From assembly GCF_000695625.1 (NCBI RefSeq), contig NZ_JMQI01000064.1, positions 124,001 through 188,000 on the forward strand: a DNA stretch of 64,000 bases, given 5' to 3'. A model generated the notes under the pieces. That model was not told the origin of the DNA. It was given only the letters and a program-made list of their open reading frames with translations, and did no database searches. Position numbers and translations under genes: made by a program. This stretch comes from Amycolatopsis rifamycinica (GTDB lineage: Bacteria > Actinomycetota > Actinomycetes > Mycobacteriales > Pseudonocardiaceae). This document shows positions 48,213 through 56,883 of this stretch, one piece after another. The number at the start of each line of letters is the position of its first letter. Within the stretch, counting starts at the first letter, position 1.

Positions 48213-48995
48213 GTGGAGATCCGCACCCTGACCGCCGCCGACCTGCCCGCCTGCTCCGACCTGGCCGAGTCCCGCTCGTGGCCGCGCGAGCCACCGAAGT
48301 GGCGGCTGCTGCACGAGACCGGAACGCTGTTCGGGATCGACGACCCGGACGGCCTCGGGCTGGCGGCGTCCGCGGCCCTGGTGGCGTTCGGCTCGGTGGC
48401 GTCGATCTCGATGGTGCTGGTCGCGCCCCGCCACGGGCGGCGGGGGCTGGGTCGCGCGATCACCGAGCGGGCGGTCTCGGCGGCCGGGGACCGGGTGGTG
48501 TGGCTGCACGCTTCGACGCTCGGCCGGCCGCTGTACGAGTCGATGGGGTTCGTGGCCGACGGCGGTTGCCGGGGGCACGTCGGCCGATTCGCCGACGACG
48601 GCGGTCCGGGCGCTTCGCCCGGCTCGTTGGCCGAGGTGCTCCCGCTGGATCTCGCCGCGCACGGCGTGGATCGGCGGTCGTTCCTGGCGCGGCTGGGAAC
48701 GCCGTTCGTGGTCGACGGGGGGTTCGCGTTCGGGACGGACATCGGGCACGTGACCGTGATCGGGCCGGTCGTGGCGCGGTCGGTGGAGCAGGCGAAGGCC
48801 CTGATCCGCGGGGTGGCGCGGACCGTGCCGGGGGAGGTTCGGGTGGATCCGGACTTCCGGTTCCCTTCGCTGGCGGCGTGGCTTGAGGAGCGCGGGCTGG
48901 TTCCGGGGCCGTTGGCGCCGCGGCTGGTCTTGGGTGGCCGTTCGCTGCCGGGGGATTCCTCGATGCGGTTCGCGCCGTTCACGCGGGCGGTGTAG
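48213..48995 (+). CDS. GNAT acetyltransferase with C-terminal acyltransferase-like domain
   Basis: A 260-residue protein. The first half carries the acetyl-CoA loop APRHGRRGLGRAITERAV (about residues 71-88) and LGRPLYESMGF, the hallmark of GNAT enzymes; the second half resembles the C-terminal extension (YitH/HsaP-like) that often follows it and ends GGRSLPGDSSMRFAPF. GTG 48213 gives the start MEIRTLTAADLP typical of the family. It is divergent from accD5, and its last 17 bases overlap the convergent response-regulator gene. Confidence 0.82.
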   Translation: MEIRTLTAADLPACSDLAESRSWPREPPKWRLLHETGTLFGIDDPDGLGLAASAALVAFGSVASISMVLVAPRHGRRGLGRAITERAVSAAGDRVVWLHASTLGRPLYESMGFVADGGCRGHVGRFADDGGPGASPGSLAEVLPLDLAAHGVDRRSFLARLGTPFVVDGGFAFGTDIGHVTVIGPVVARSVEQAKALIRGVARTVPGEVRVDPDFRFPSLAAWLEERGLVPGPLAPRLVLGGRSLPGDSSMRFAPFTRAV

Positions 48996-49629
48996 GCCGG
49001 ATCAGGCCCGATTCGTAGGCGACGATCACCAGCTGGGCCCGGTCCCGCGCGGCCAGCTTGTGCAGCAGGCGGCCGACGTGGGTCTTGACCGTGGCGATGC
49101 CCAGGTGCAGGCGCGCGGCGATCTCGTCGTTCGACAAGCCCCGCGCGATCAACGTCAGGACCTCCTGCTCGCGAGCCGTCACGCCGTCCAGGCGGGTCAC
49201 CGGGCCCGACGGCAGCCGCGCGAACTCCGCCACCAGGCGCCGCGTCACCGAGGGGGCCAGCAGGGCGTCGCCGGAGGCGACCACCTCGATCGCCGCCAGC
49301 AGGTCCGCCGGGCGGGTGTCCTTCAGGAGGAAGCCGCTCGCGCCCGCCCGCAACGCCGAATACACGTACTCGTCCAGGTCGAACGTGGTCAGCATGAGGA
49401 CCCGGACGTCCGTCTCCGCGCAGATGCGGCGGGTGGCCTCGATGCCGTCCATCTCCGGCATGCGGACGTCCATGAGCACGACGTCCGGCCGTTCGAGGCG
49501 GGTCAGGGCCACCGCCTCGGCTCCGTCGGAGGCCTCCGCGACCACTTCGAGGCCCGGTGCGCTGTCGACCAGCACCCGGAAGCTGCCGCGCAGCAGCGCC
49601 TGGTCGTCGGCGATCAGGACGCGGGTCAT
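48979..49629 (-). CDS. NarL/LuxR-type response regulator
   Basis: A 216-residue two-component regulator: receiver domain VLIADDQALLRGSF with acidic pair, phospho-acceptor Asp in VVLMDVRMPEMDG (about residue 54), and LLKD Lys; the LuxR-type helix-turn-helix is LTLIARGLSNDEIAARLHLG and ATVKTHVGRLLHKL. ATG 49629 overlaps the stop of the kinase gene (ATGA), so sensor and regulator are coupled. Targets unknown. Confidence 0.95.
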   Translation of the reverse strand: MTRVLIADDQALLRGSFRVLVDSAPGLEVVAEASDGAEAVALTRLERPDVVLMDVRMPEMDGIEATRRICAETDVRVLMLTTFDLDEYVYSALRAGASGFLLKDTRPADLLAAIEVVASGDALLAPSVTRRLVAEFARLPSGPVTRLDGVTAREQEVLTLIARGLSNDEIAARLHLGIATVKTHVGRLLHKLAARDRAQLVIVAYESGLIRPTPPA

Positions 49630-50732
49630 CGGGCCGCCACCTTCTCTTCGTAGGGCAGCCGCGCGAAGACGCGGAAGCCGGTTTCGGTGGGCGCCGCGGA
49701 GAATTCGCCCGCGTAGACCGCGACGCGCTCGCGCATCCCGATCAGCCCGTGGCCGGGGACGGCCTCGCCGCCGCGGCCGTCGTCGAGGACCTCGATCGTC
49801 ACCTCGCCGTCGGCGCCGGTGACCTGGATGCGGCACTTCGCCGCGGCCGCGTGCTTGACCACATTGGTCAGTGCCTCCTGGACGATCCGGTACACCGACT
49901 GGCCGACGCCGCTCGGCAGTTCGGTGAGGCCGTCGACGACCAGGTCGACCGCGGGCCCCGCCTGCTGGGCGCGTTCGGCGAGGGTTCGCAGGTCGTCGAG
50001 CGAGGGGGCGGGCGCCAGCGCCGGGACGCCGGTGCCGTCGCGCAGCACGCCGAGCATGCGCCGCAGTTCGGCCAGGGTCTCGCGGCTGGTGTCTTCGATG
50101 ACGCGCAGCGCGTCGCGCGCCTGATCGGGCTGTTCGAGGGCGAGGTGGTTGCCGACCGCCGCCTTGACCGCGATCAAGCTCATGCTGTGCGCGACGACGT
50201 CGTGCATCTCACGGGCGATCCGCAGCCGTTCCGCGGAAACCGCTTGCTGCGCATGGGTTTCGCGCTCGATCGCGGCGTGCTCACGGCGGCCGTGGACGGC
50301 GATGCCGAGCGCGAACCCGACGACCAGCGCCGACGCGCCGAAGTTCACCGTCGTCGCCGTGCTCGGGTTCGGCACCGCGAAGGCGATCACGCCGATACCG
50401 ACCAGCCCGGCCGCGAAGCCGGCCCGGGTCGCGCGGCTGCCCCGCGTCACCACGAAGGTGTACAGCGCGCAGCCCGCGGCCACGACGGAGGTCGCCAGCA
50501 CCGGCCCGCCGATCGGCACCGCCGCCGCGGTCACCACCAGCGACCCGATGTAGGCCGCGCGCGGCCACCACCGCCGGAGCACGATCGGGGCGACGCTCAG
50601 CACGAGAATGGTCCAGCCCAGCCAGGCGGGCAGCCACGGCGGCAGCGACCACGCGCCGGCGGCGAGGTTGCCGCCGGCCCCCAGGGCCAGCACGAGGACG
50701 GCGAGGACGTCCAGGACGACGCGAATGCGCAT
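49626..50732 (-). CDS. sensor histidine kinase (HisKA_3 type)
   Basis: A 368-residue kinase with five to six membrane helices in the first 170 residues, then RLRIAREMHDVVAHSMSL with the phospho-accepting His, and an ATPase domain VYRIVQEALTNVVKHA, VLDDGRGG and GHGLIGMRERV. ATG 50732 follows TACGTT (50739-50744) by six bases, fitting a leaderless transcript. No extracellular sensor domain, so the membrane itself or a membrane-active agent may be sensed. Paired with the response regulator downstream. Confidence 0.93.
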   Translation of the reverse strand: MRIRVVLDVLAVLVLALGAGGNLAAGAWSLPPWLPAWLGWTILVLSVAPIVLRRWWPRAAYIGSLVVTAAAVPIGGPVLATSVVAAGCALYTFVVTRGSRATRAGFAAGLVGIGVIAFAVPNPSTATTVNFGASALVVGFALGIAVHGRREHAAIERETHAQQAVSAERLRIAREMHDVVAHSMSLIAVKAAVGNHLALEQPDQARDALRVIEDTSRETLAELRRMLGVLRDGTGVPALAPAPSLDDLRTLAERAQQAGPAVDLVVDGLTELPSGVGQSVYRIVQEALTNVVKHAAAAKCRIQVTGADGEVTIEVLDDGRGGEAVPGHGLIGMRERVAVYAGEFSAAPTETGFRVFARLPYEEKVAAR

Positions 50733-50766
50733 GAACCGAACGTAACGCCGAAACGGAGGCCGCGCG

Positions 50767-51564
50767 TCAGCCCTCGGTCGGACGCGCGGCGTAGTGCTTC
50801 CGCACGGCTTCGACGCGGTCGGGCGCCCAGTCCGGCACTTCGACACCGTGGGTGGCGGCGAACAGCTTGTCCAGCTGTTCGTGCCGCCGGGCCAGCTGCG
50901 CCGGGACGTCGTCGCCCGCCGCCTCGGTGAACTCGACGCGGGTGCCTTCGCGCGGGTCGTGGACCAGGTCCCAGCCGGGTTCGTCCGGCAGCAGCGGGCG
51001 GAGCTCGGCCACGGGTTTCCAGCCGAGGTCACGGCGGAAGCGGATGGTGCCGTCTTCGCGGACTTCACCCTCGTCCAGGCCGAATTCCTCCACATAGGAC
51101 GCCATCCGCGCGTGCCAGCCCGATGGCTGTGCGGCCTCGCGGCCGGCCAGTCGCGCGGCGAGTGCGTCGAGGCAGGCGTCCCAGCCGGCGGCGGTGCGGG
51201 CGCCGGCGAGCTTCGCGATCGCCGGGTCGCCGCGGCCGAAGGTGTGGGTGAACTCCAGGAGGCTGCCGTCGCCGTCGGGGGAGATGAGCCAGCGCAGCGT
51301 GTCGTCGTTCCAGACGAAGGTGAACTCGCGCGGCGGGTCGGCGGTGACGACGCGTCCGGTCGTCGTGCTGTCCTCGCCGGGGAAGGTGAACCGGATCGCG
51401 CCGCCGTCCCGGAGCTCGACGTCGACCTTCGCCGGGAACCAGTGCTCGAGCTCCGCCGGGTCCGTGATCGCGTGCCAGACCTTCTCGGGCGGGTGCTTCA
51501 GGCGGCGTTCCAGCCGGAGCGCCGGGCGTTCGCCGATCGTCCGCAGCTTCGCTCGTCCGGACAC
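50767..51564 (-). CDS. SRPBCC (AHSA1-like) domain protein
   Basis: A 265-residue protein: an AHSA1/START-like fold in the first 140 residues (RLKHPPEKVWHAITDPAELE and GSLLEFTHTFG) that forms a cavity for a hydrophobic ligand, followed by a second domain (GWHARMASYVEEFGLDEGEV onward) of unknown type. GTG 51564 with GGGAGGAC is preferred over the frame-extending ATG at 51603. TATATACC in the upstream region may be part of its promoter. Role unknown. Confidence 0.8.
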   Translation of the reverse strand: MSGRAKLRTIGERPALRLERRLKHPPEKVWHAITDPAELEHWFPAKVDVELRDGGAIRFTFPGEDSTTTGRVVTADPPREFTFVWNDDTLRWLISPDGDGSLLEFTHTFGRGDPAIAKLAGARTAAGWDACLDALAARLAGREAAQPSGWHARMASYVEEFGLDEGEVREDGTIRFRRDLGWKPVAELRPLLPDEPGWDLVHDPREGTRVEFTEAAGDDVPAQLARRHEQLDKLFAATHGVEVPDWAPDRVEAVRKHYAARPTEG

Positions 51565-51618
51565 GCGTCCTCCCGTGGGTTGCCTGCCCCGGTATATAAC
51601 CACTGAGGAATATGCCGG

Positions 51619-52035
51619 TCAAGCACCCCGGACGGCGGAGACGGCGGCGGCGAGGGCCGGATCGCTCGCGGCCTTGTCGAGCGCGGTCCGCAGCACCGAG
51701 CAGTACGTCGGCTCGGTCTCGGCGTAGCGCTTGCGGCCGGCGTCGGTGATCACCGAGTAGACGCCGCGGCGGTCGTCCTCGCACAGGTCCCGGATGGTCA
51801 GGCCGGCGTCTTCGAGGCGGGCGCACATCCGGCTGACCGAGCTCTGGTTGAGGCCGATCGCGTCGGCGAGCTCCTGCATCCGCAGGCCGCCGCGGGGTCC
51901 CTCGACGAGCTTGCCGAGCGCGCGGTACTCGGACAGGCCGAGCCCGTGGCGCCGCTGCAGGGCCTTGGCGAGTTCCTGCTCGATCCGGGCGTGCAGCACG
52001 AGTACGCGGCCCCAGGCCTGTTCGTCGACGGTCAT
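51619..52035 (-). CDS. MarR-family regulator, partner of the FMN reductase gene
   Basis: A 138-residue winged-helix protein: LRMQELADAIGLNQSSVSRM is the recognition helix region and RDLCEDDRRGVYSVITDAG the wing with DRRG. It has one Cys in the wing (DLCEDD) that could sense oxidation. ATG 52035 has GAGGAGG. Divergent from the NAD(P)H-dependent oxidoreductase, with a palindromic operator between (52083-52100), a typical self-contained redox switch. Confidence 0.9.
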   Translation of the reverse strand: MTVDEQAWGRVLVLHARIEQELAKALQRRHGLGLSEYRALGKLVEGPRGGLRMQELADAIGLNQSSVSRMCARLEDAGLTIRDLCEDDRRGVYSVITDAGRKRYAETEPTYCSVLRTALDKAASDPALAAAVSAVRGA

Positions 52036-52082
52036 TTTCCGGCCTCCTCTTGACGCCAGGATAGTCCAGGGACAGTATTTAT

Positions 52083-52100
52083 ATGTACATGCAAGTACAT
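52083..52100. promoter_or_regulatory. operator between MarR and FMN-reductase genes
   Basis: ATGTACATGCAAGTACAT, an almost perfect 18-base palindrome, ends 13 bases before the ATG at 52114. It overlaps the oxidoreductase promoter/leader. Confidence 0.65.
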
Positions 52101-52113
52101 CGAAGGGGTGGAC

Positions 52114-52677
52114 ATGAGCGATCGCAGCTTCCTGTTCCTGGTGGGCGCCGCGCGGGCCGGGGGCAACACCGAAATGCTGGCCCGGCAGGCGGCCAAGGAG
52201 CTGCCCGGCGACGTCGAACAGCGGTGGATCCGGCTGCCCGAGGTGCCGCTGCCGCCGTTCGAGGACCGCCGCCACGGCGCCGGCGAGCACCCGACGCCGG
52301 GGGAGAACGAGCAGCTGCTGATGGACGCCACGTTCGCCGCGACGGACATCGTGATCGCGTCGCCGGTGTACTGGTATTCGGTGTCGGCGAGCGTGAAGCT
52401 CTACCTCGACTACTGGTCGGGCTGGATGCGGCTGCCGGTGGAGTTCAAGCCGCGGATGCGCGGCAAGACGCTCTGGGGCGTGAGCGTCCTGAGCGAGACG
52501 GCGCGCGAGGCCCAGCCGCTGATCGGCACGCTGGAACTGTGCGCGGAGTACCTGGGCATGAACTGGGGCGGAGTGCTGCTCGGCAACGGCAGCCGCCCGG
52601 GTGACGTGCTCCTGGACGCCGACGCGACGGCGGCCGCGCGGACGTTCTTCGCCGGCGCGGATCTGGTCACCGCCTAG
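52114..52677 (+). CDS. NAD(P)H-dependent FMN reductase/quinone reductase
   Basis: A 187-residue flavodoxin-fold oxidoreductase: GAARAGGNTEMLARQAAKEL is the FMN-phosphate loop and IVIASPVYWYSVSASVKLYL the second FMN-contacting segment. It probably reduces quinones or azo/nitro compounds. ATG 52114 with AAGGGG upstream is preferred to GTG 52108. Its divergent MarR neighbour and the operator suggest induction by electrophiles. Confidence 0.88.
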   Translation: MSDRSFLFLVGAARAGGNTEMLARQAAKELPGDVEQRWIRLPEVPLPPFEDRRHGAGEHPTPGENEQLLMDATFAATDIVIASPVYWYSVSASVKLYLDYWSGWMRLPVEFKPRMRGKTLWGVSVLSETAREAQPLIGTLELCAEYLGMNWGGVLLGNGSRPGDVLLDADATAAARTFFAGADLVTA

Positions 52678-52773
52678 CTCGCGACGTCCGTCGCGACCAG
52701 GCGCCGGCCACGCGTCAGGGCCGGCGCCGGAGGGGGGACGGCGTGGTCGCGTCACCGGAGGGCGGCGACGCGA

Positions 52774-53139
52774 TCACGCCGTCGCGGTGTGCGATGGCGC
52801 CGGCGTGACGCCGCGGCGCTTCGCGATGCCCGCCATGTTTTCCTCGCCCCAGTCGCCCAGCGGCAGCAGTGCCGTGTTCAGCCGCTGGCCGAGTTCGGTC
52901 AGCGAGTACTCGACCTTCGGCGGGATCTCGTGGAACACCTCGCGGTGCACGAGCTCGTCCGCCTCCAGTTCCCGCAGGGCCTGGATCAGCATTTTTTCGC
53001 TGATCCCGGTCACTTTCCGCTTCAGCTCGCCGAACCGCAGCGGCTCGGCGTGCAGCGCCCAGAGGATCAGGGCCTTCCAGCGGCCGCCGATGACGTCGAC
53101 GGCCGCGTCCAGTCCGCAGCGGTACGTTCGAGGCTGCAT
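52774..53139 (-). CDS. HxlR-family regulator
   Basis: A 121-residue DNA-binding protein: GLDAAVDVIGGRWKALILWA, then GISEKMLIQALRELEADELV and VEYSLTELGQRL, the HxlR winged helix. The N-terminal Cys (TYRCGLD), present in many thiol-sensing HxlR proteins, may respond to electrophiles. ATG 53139. Divergent from an imine-reductase-like/SDR pair, with an inverted GTACC operator in between (53162-53186). Confidence 0.92.
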   Translation of the reverse strand: MQPRTYRCGLDAAVDVIGGRWKALILWALHAEPLRFGELKRKVTGISEKMLIQALRELEADELVHREVFHEIPPKVEYSLTELGQRLNTALLPLGDWGEENMAGIAKRRGVTPAPSHTATA

Positions 53140-53161
53140 GCAGGATCCTTACGTTTTGGTG

Positions 53162-53186
53162 AGTACCTGACTTATTAGTCGGTACT
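53162..53186. promoter_or_regulatory. HxlR operator
   Basis: AGTACCTGACT (53162-53172) faces AGTCGGTACT (53177-53186), a 10-bp inverted repeat with one extra base, between the divergent HxlR and oxidoreductase genes. Confidence 0.65.
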
Positions 53187-53221
53187 TGTCCAGTGTAAAG
53201 CGCGCCAGCAGCATGGAAGCC

Positions 53222-54073
53222 ATGGGAGAAAGCCAAAAACACGTGGGCGTGCTCGGCCTCGGGCGGATGGGCGCCGCCCTCGCCGGCGCGCTGCTGGGGG
53301 CGGGCCACGACGTCGTGGTGTGGAACCGGTCGCCGCTCAAGGCGGGGCCGCTGCTCGATCGCGGCGCCCGGCTCGCGGCGACGCCGGCGGAAGCGGCGTC
53401 GGCCGACGTCGTCCTCAGCTGTCTGTCCACATACGACACTCAGCAGCCGGTGCTCGAAGCCGCTTCGCCGAAGGTGCTCGTCAACCTCACGTCCGGGACG
53501 CCGGAGCAGGCGCGTGACGTCGCGAAGTGGGCCGCCTCCGCGGGCGTCGAATACGTGGACGGCGTGATCATGGCCGTCCCGCAGGGCATCGGGACACCGG
53601 CGGCGCAGATCCTCTACAGCGGCTCGGAAACGACGTTCTCGGCGCAGCGCGACGTGCTGGAAGTGCTGGGGAAGCCGATCTTCGTCGGCGAGGACGCCGG
53701 CATGGCGGCGCTGTACGACCTGTCGCTGCTCGCCATGATGTGGTCGACCATGGCCGGTTACCTGCACGCGCTCGCGCTGGTCGGGACCGAGGGCGTGACG
53801 CCGGAGCAGTTCGCGCCGGTGGCGTCGGCGTGGCAGGCGGCCGTCGGGGGGTTCCTGCCCCGAATCGGCGAGCAGGTGGCCAGCGGCGACTACGCCACCG
53901 ACGTGTCCGCATTGGACATCAACGCGGCCGGCCTCGCCATGCTGGTCGAGACGAGCCGCGCACAGGGGATCAGCACGGCGGTGCCCGCCGTGCTGCGGGA
54001 GTTGTTCGACCGCGCGATCGCGGCGGGCCACGGCGCGCACGCGATCGCCAGCGTCATCGAGGAGATCCGGTGA
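53222..54073 (+). CDS. NAD(P)-dependent imine-reductase-like oxidoreductase
   Basis: A 283-residue enzyme of the beta-hydroxyacid dehydrogenase/imine reductase group. The Rossmann loop VGVLGLGRMGAALAGALLGA is followed by VVVWNRSPLKA, where Arg favours NADPH; YDLSLLAMMW in the C-terminal helical domain places Asp at the site used by imine reductases. ATG 53222 is chosen over ATG 53213. Its stop overlaps the GTG of the SDR gene, so both are controlled together, presumably by HxlR. Confidence 0.85.
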   Translation: MGESQKHVGVLGLGRMGAALAGALLGAGHDVVVWNRSPLKAGPLLDRGARLAATPAEAASADVVLSCLSTYDTQQPVLEAASPKVLVNLTSGTPEQARDVAKWAASAGVEYVDGVIMAVPQGIGTPAAQILYSGSETTFSAQRDVLEVLGKPIFVGEDAGMAALYDLSLLAMMWSTMAGYLHALALVGTEGVTPEQFAPVASAWQAAVGGFLPRIGEQVASGDYATDVSALDINAAGLAMLVETSRAQGISTAVPAVLRELFDRAIAAGHGAHAIASVIEEIR

Positions 54074-54819
54074 AGTACTTCGGCAAGAAGGCCGTCGTCA
54101 CCGGCGGCACGCACGGCATGGGGCTGGCGGTGGTGCGCGCCCTGCTCGACGGCGGCGCGGAGGTGCTGCTGACCGGACGGGACGTTTCGCCGCTGGAAGG
54201 AACCCTGCCGGGCAAGGCGCACCTGCTGTCGTCGGACGCGGCTCGCCTGGAGGACGTCGCCGAGCTGGGCGCGGTGGCCGCGGACACGCTCGGCGAGCTC
54301 GACCTGGTGTTCCTCAACGTCGGGTTTTCCACGCTGACGCCGTACGAGGACGCGACACCCGAGCTCTACGACCGCACGTTCGACGTCAACACCAAGGGCG
54401 CGTACTTCACGGCCCGGCGGCTGGCCCCGCTGGTCCGGTCCGGCGGCTCGTTCGTGTTCACCACGTCGGTCGCGGCCGAGGCGGGCATCGCCGGAATGGG
54501 CCTGTATTCGGCGGCGAAGGCGGCGGTGCGCTCGTTCGCCCGCACGTACGCGGCCGAGCTGGCCCCGCGCGGGATCCGGGTCAACGTGGTCAGCCCCGGC
54601 TACACCGACACGCCGTCGATGGGCGTGTCCGGCGTGCCGGAGCACGTCCTTGCGGAGTTCAAGGCGATCGGCGACGAGATCACGCCCCTGAAGCGCCACG
54701 CCACGGTCGACGAGGTCGCGGCGGCGGTGCTGTTCCTGGCCTTCGACGCGACCTTCACCACCGGCGCCGACCTCCCCGTCGACGGCGGGCTCGGCCAGCG
54801 CCTCACATTGCCCGCGTAA
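54070..54819 (+). CDS. short-chain dehydrogenase/reductase
   Basis: A 249-residue SDR: cofactor loop VTGGTHGMG (residues 10-18), LNVGF in place of NNAG, catalytic Ser in FTTSVAAEAG and YSAAK (Tyr-x-x-x-Lys), then VSPGYTDTP. The Arg at LLTGRD suggests NADP(H). The GTG at 54070 overlaps the upstream stop (GTGA). Second gene of the HxlR-linked redox pair. Confidence 0.92.
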   Translation: MKYFGKKAVVTGGTHGMGLAVVRALLDGGAEVLLTGRDVSPLEGTLPGKAHLLSSDAARLEDVAELGAVAADTLGELDLVFLNVGFSTLTPYEDATPELYDRTFDVNTKGAYFTARRLAPLVRSGGSFVFTTSVAAEAGIAGMGLYSAAKAAVRSFARTYAAELAPRGIRVNVVSPGYTDTPSMGVSGVPEHVLAEFKAIGDEITPLKRHATVDEVAAAVLFLAFDATFTTGADLPVDGGLGQRLTLPA

Positions 54820-54959
54820 GGCACACGCCGAGGCCGGTCCCGCCGGGCGCGCAATCGGGACGAGGTCATCGTCGTGGTCGCGTCGTTGCCCGGCGGGCGG
54901 TCGGCGCAGGGTCAGGCCGATCGAGTGGCCTGATCGCCATCGTGTGCAAGAATCGGGCC

Positions 54960-55958
54960 ATGGCCGAATTCCAGCACCCGGACCGTCACCACGTCGCCGT
55001 CCTGGTGCGCCACGGCGCGCTGGTGATGGAGCTGGGCATCGTCCACCGCCTGTTCGGGCAGGCCCGGTCGGCGGCCGGCGTGCCGCTGTACGAGGTCGTG
55101 ACCTGCACGGTCGAGCCCGGCCCGGTGCGCACCGACACGGACGTCGCCATCCCGGTCGACCGCGGTCCCGAGGTGCTGGCCGAGGCCGACACGGTCATCG
55201 TCCCGGCCTCCTCGGCTGAGTACGAGCCGACGGCGCGCGTGCTGACGCCGCCGCTCAAGGCCGCCCTCGACCGCATCCCGCCGGACGCGCGCATCGCGTC
55301 CATCTGCACCGGCGCGTTCGTGCTCGCGGCGGCCGGCCTGCTCGACGGCCGCCGCGCCACCACGCACTGGCGCTCCGCGGACGAGCTCCAGAACCGGTTC
55401 CCGCAGGTCGACGTCGACCCGTGCGTGCTCTACACCGACGACGGCGACGTGCTGACGTCGGCGGGCGTCGCCGCGGGGATCGACCTGGTGCTGCACATCA
55501 TCCGCCGCGACCACGGCGCGGCGGTCGCCAACGAGGTCGCCCGCGGCACGGTCGTGTCCCCGCACCGCGAAGGCGGCCAGGCCCAGTTCGTCCGCCGCCC
55601 GGTCCCCGAGCCCCGCACCTCGTCGACCAAGGCGGCGCGGGCCTGGGCCCTGGAGAACCTGCACCGGCCGCTGACCCTGCGCGAGCTCGCCGCCCGCGAG
55701 GCGATGAGCACCCGGACGTTCACCCGCCGCTTCCGCGAAGAGGCCGGCATCTCGGCCCTGCAGTGGCTGACCCAGCAACGGGTCGAGCGCGCCCGCCAGC
55801 TCCTCGAGGAGACCGACCTCCCGGTCGACCGCGTCGCCACCGAAGCCGGCTTCGGCACGGCGGCCTCGCTGCGCCAGCACTTCCAGGCGGCACTGGGGGT
55901 GTCGCCGAGCGCGTACCGGTCCACGTTCCGCGGGGAACTGGCTGTTCAAGCGGGCTGA
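54960..55958 (+). CDS. GlxA-type AraC-family regulator
   Basis: A 332-residue regulator with an N-terminal DJ-1/PfpI-like amidase-fold domain (VMELGIVHRLFGQA; ASICTGAFVLAAAGLLDGR with the nucleophile-elbow Cys) and a C-terminal AraC double helix-turn-helix (LTLRELAAREAMSTRTFTRR and VDRVATEAGFGTAASLRQHF). ATG 54960. Such proteins often activate nearby catabolic genes; here the following transglutaminase-like gene is 22 bases downstream but probably has its own leaderless promoter. Confidence 0.92.
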   Translation: MAEFQHPDRHHVAVLVRHGALVMELGIVHRLFGQARSAAGVPLYEVVTCTVEPGPVRTDTDVAIPVDRGPEVLAEADTVIVPASSAEYEPTARVLTPPLKAALDRIPPDARIASICTGAFVLAAAGLLDGRRATTHWRSADELQNRFPQVDVDPCVLYTDDGDVLTSAGVAAGIDLVLHIIRRDHGAAVANEVARGTVVSPHREGGQAQFVRRPVPEPRTSSTKAARAWALENLHRPLTLRELAAREAMSTRTFTRRFREEAGISALQWLTQQRVERARQLLEETDLPVDRVATEAGFGTAASLRQHFQAALGVSPSAYRSTFRGELAVQAG

Positions 55959-55980
55959 AATTTCGCTAGCGTCGGCGGCT

Positions 55981-56883
55981 ATGGACGACTCCCGCGTCAG
56001 CCACGGCTTTTATGCCGGCCACAGCCGGTTCTCCGACCCGGGCCCGCACGCCGGCTGGCTCGACGCCACCCCGGCCGACCTCGCGGCCCTGCGCGAAGCG
56101 GCGTCCCAGCTGGTGTTCCACTACTGGGGTTCGGGCGCCATCACGGACCACGGCTTCCCGGCGGCCCGCAACGACGAGATCACCCTGCGGTACGCCGCGG
56201 ACATGTGGGCCCGCCTGCGCGAACTCGACCCGGAACCACCCGGCCGGCCGCGTCCGCCGCTGCACCGGATCGTCGGCTGCTGCCGCGATTTCACCCTCCT
56301 CTTCGTCTCGATGGCTCGCCACCACGGCGTTCCGGCTCGCGCCCGCGTCGGCTTCGCGAGCTACCTGGTGCCCGGCTGGTACCTCGACCACGTCGTCGCC
56401 GAGGTCCGCACCGGCGACGGCTGGCGCCTGGTCGAGCCTCAGCTGTCGCCCGGCTTCCGCGACCCGGTGGACGACGTCGGGTTCGACCTCCTCGACGTTC
56501 CCCGCGACCGGTTCCTGACCGGCCCCGCCGCGTGGACCGCGGCCCGCGCCGGCGAGCTCGACCCGGCCCGGTTGGTCGTCTCGCCGGACCTCGACGTGCC
56601 GTTCCTGCGCGGCCTTCCGTACGCGTGGCACAACCTCGTGCTCGACCTCGCCGCGCTCAACAAGCACGAGATGCTCCAGTGGGACATCTGGGGCGCGCTC
56701 GACGACACCGTCACGCTCGCCCCGGCCACGATCGCCCGCGCCGACGAACTGGCCGAGCTGATGACCGGCGCCGACGTCGGACGACTGCGCGCCGCCTTCG
56801 AGGCCGCCGACGTCCGGGTGCCACCGGTGATCCGCACCGTCACCCCGCCGGGACGGCTCCCGGCCGAGGTAGTGCTTCGCTGA
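55981..56883 (+). CDS. transglutaminase-like protein
   Basis: A 300-residue protein with a papain-like transglutaminase core: the catalytic Cys in GCCRDFTLLFVSMARHHGVP (about residue 101) and His in WYLDHVVAEV, with WRLVEPQLSP supplying the acidic partner region. Such bacterial proteins may act as peptidases or amidases. ATG 55981 lies eight bases after TAGCGT (55967-55972), a leaderless layout. The 3' end overlaps the convergent LysR gene by 44 bases. Confidence 0.83.
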   Translation: MDDSRVSHGFYAGHSRFSDPGPHAGWLDATPADLAALREAASQLVFHYWGSGAITDHGFPAARNDEITLRYAADMWARLRELDPEPPGRPRPPLHRIVGCCRDFTLLFVSMARHHGVPARARVGFASYLVPGWYLDHVVAEVRTGDGWRLVEPQLSPGFRDPVDDVGFDLLDVPRDRFLTGPAAWTAARAGELDPARLVVSPDLDVPFLRGLPYAWHNLVLDLAALNKHEMLQWDIWGALDDTVTLAPATIARADELAELMTGADVGRLRAAFEAADVRVPPVIRTVTPPGRLPAEVVLR

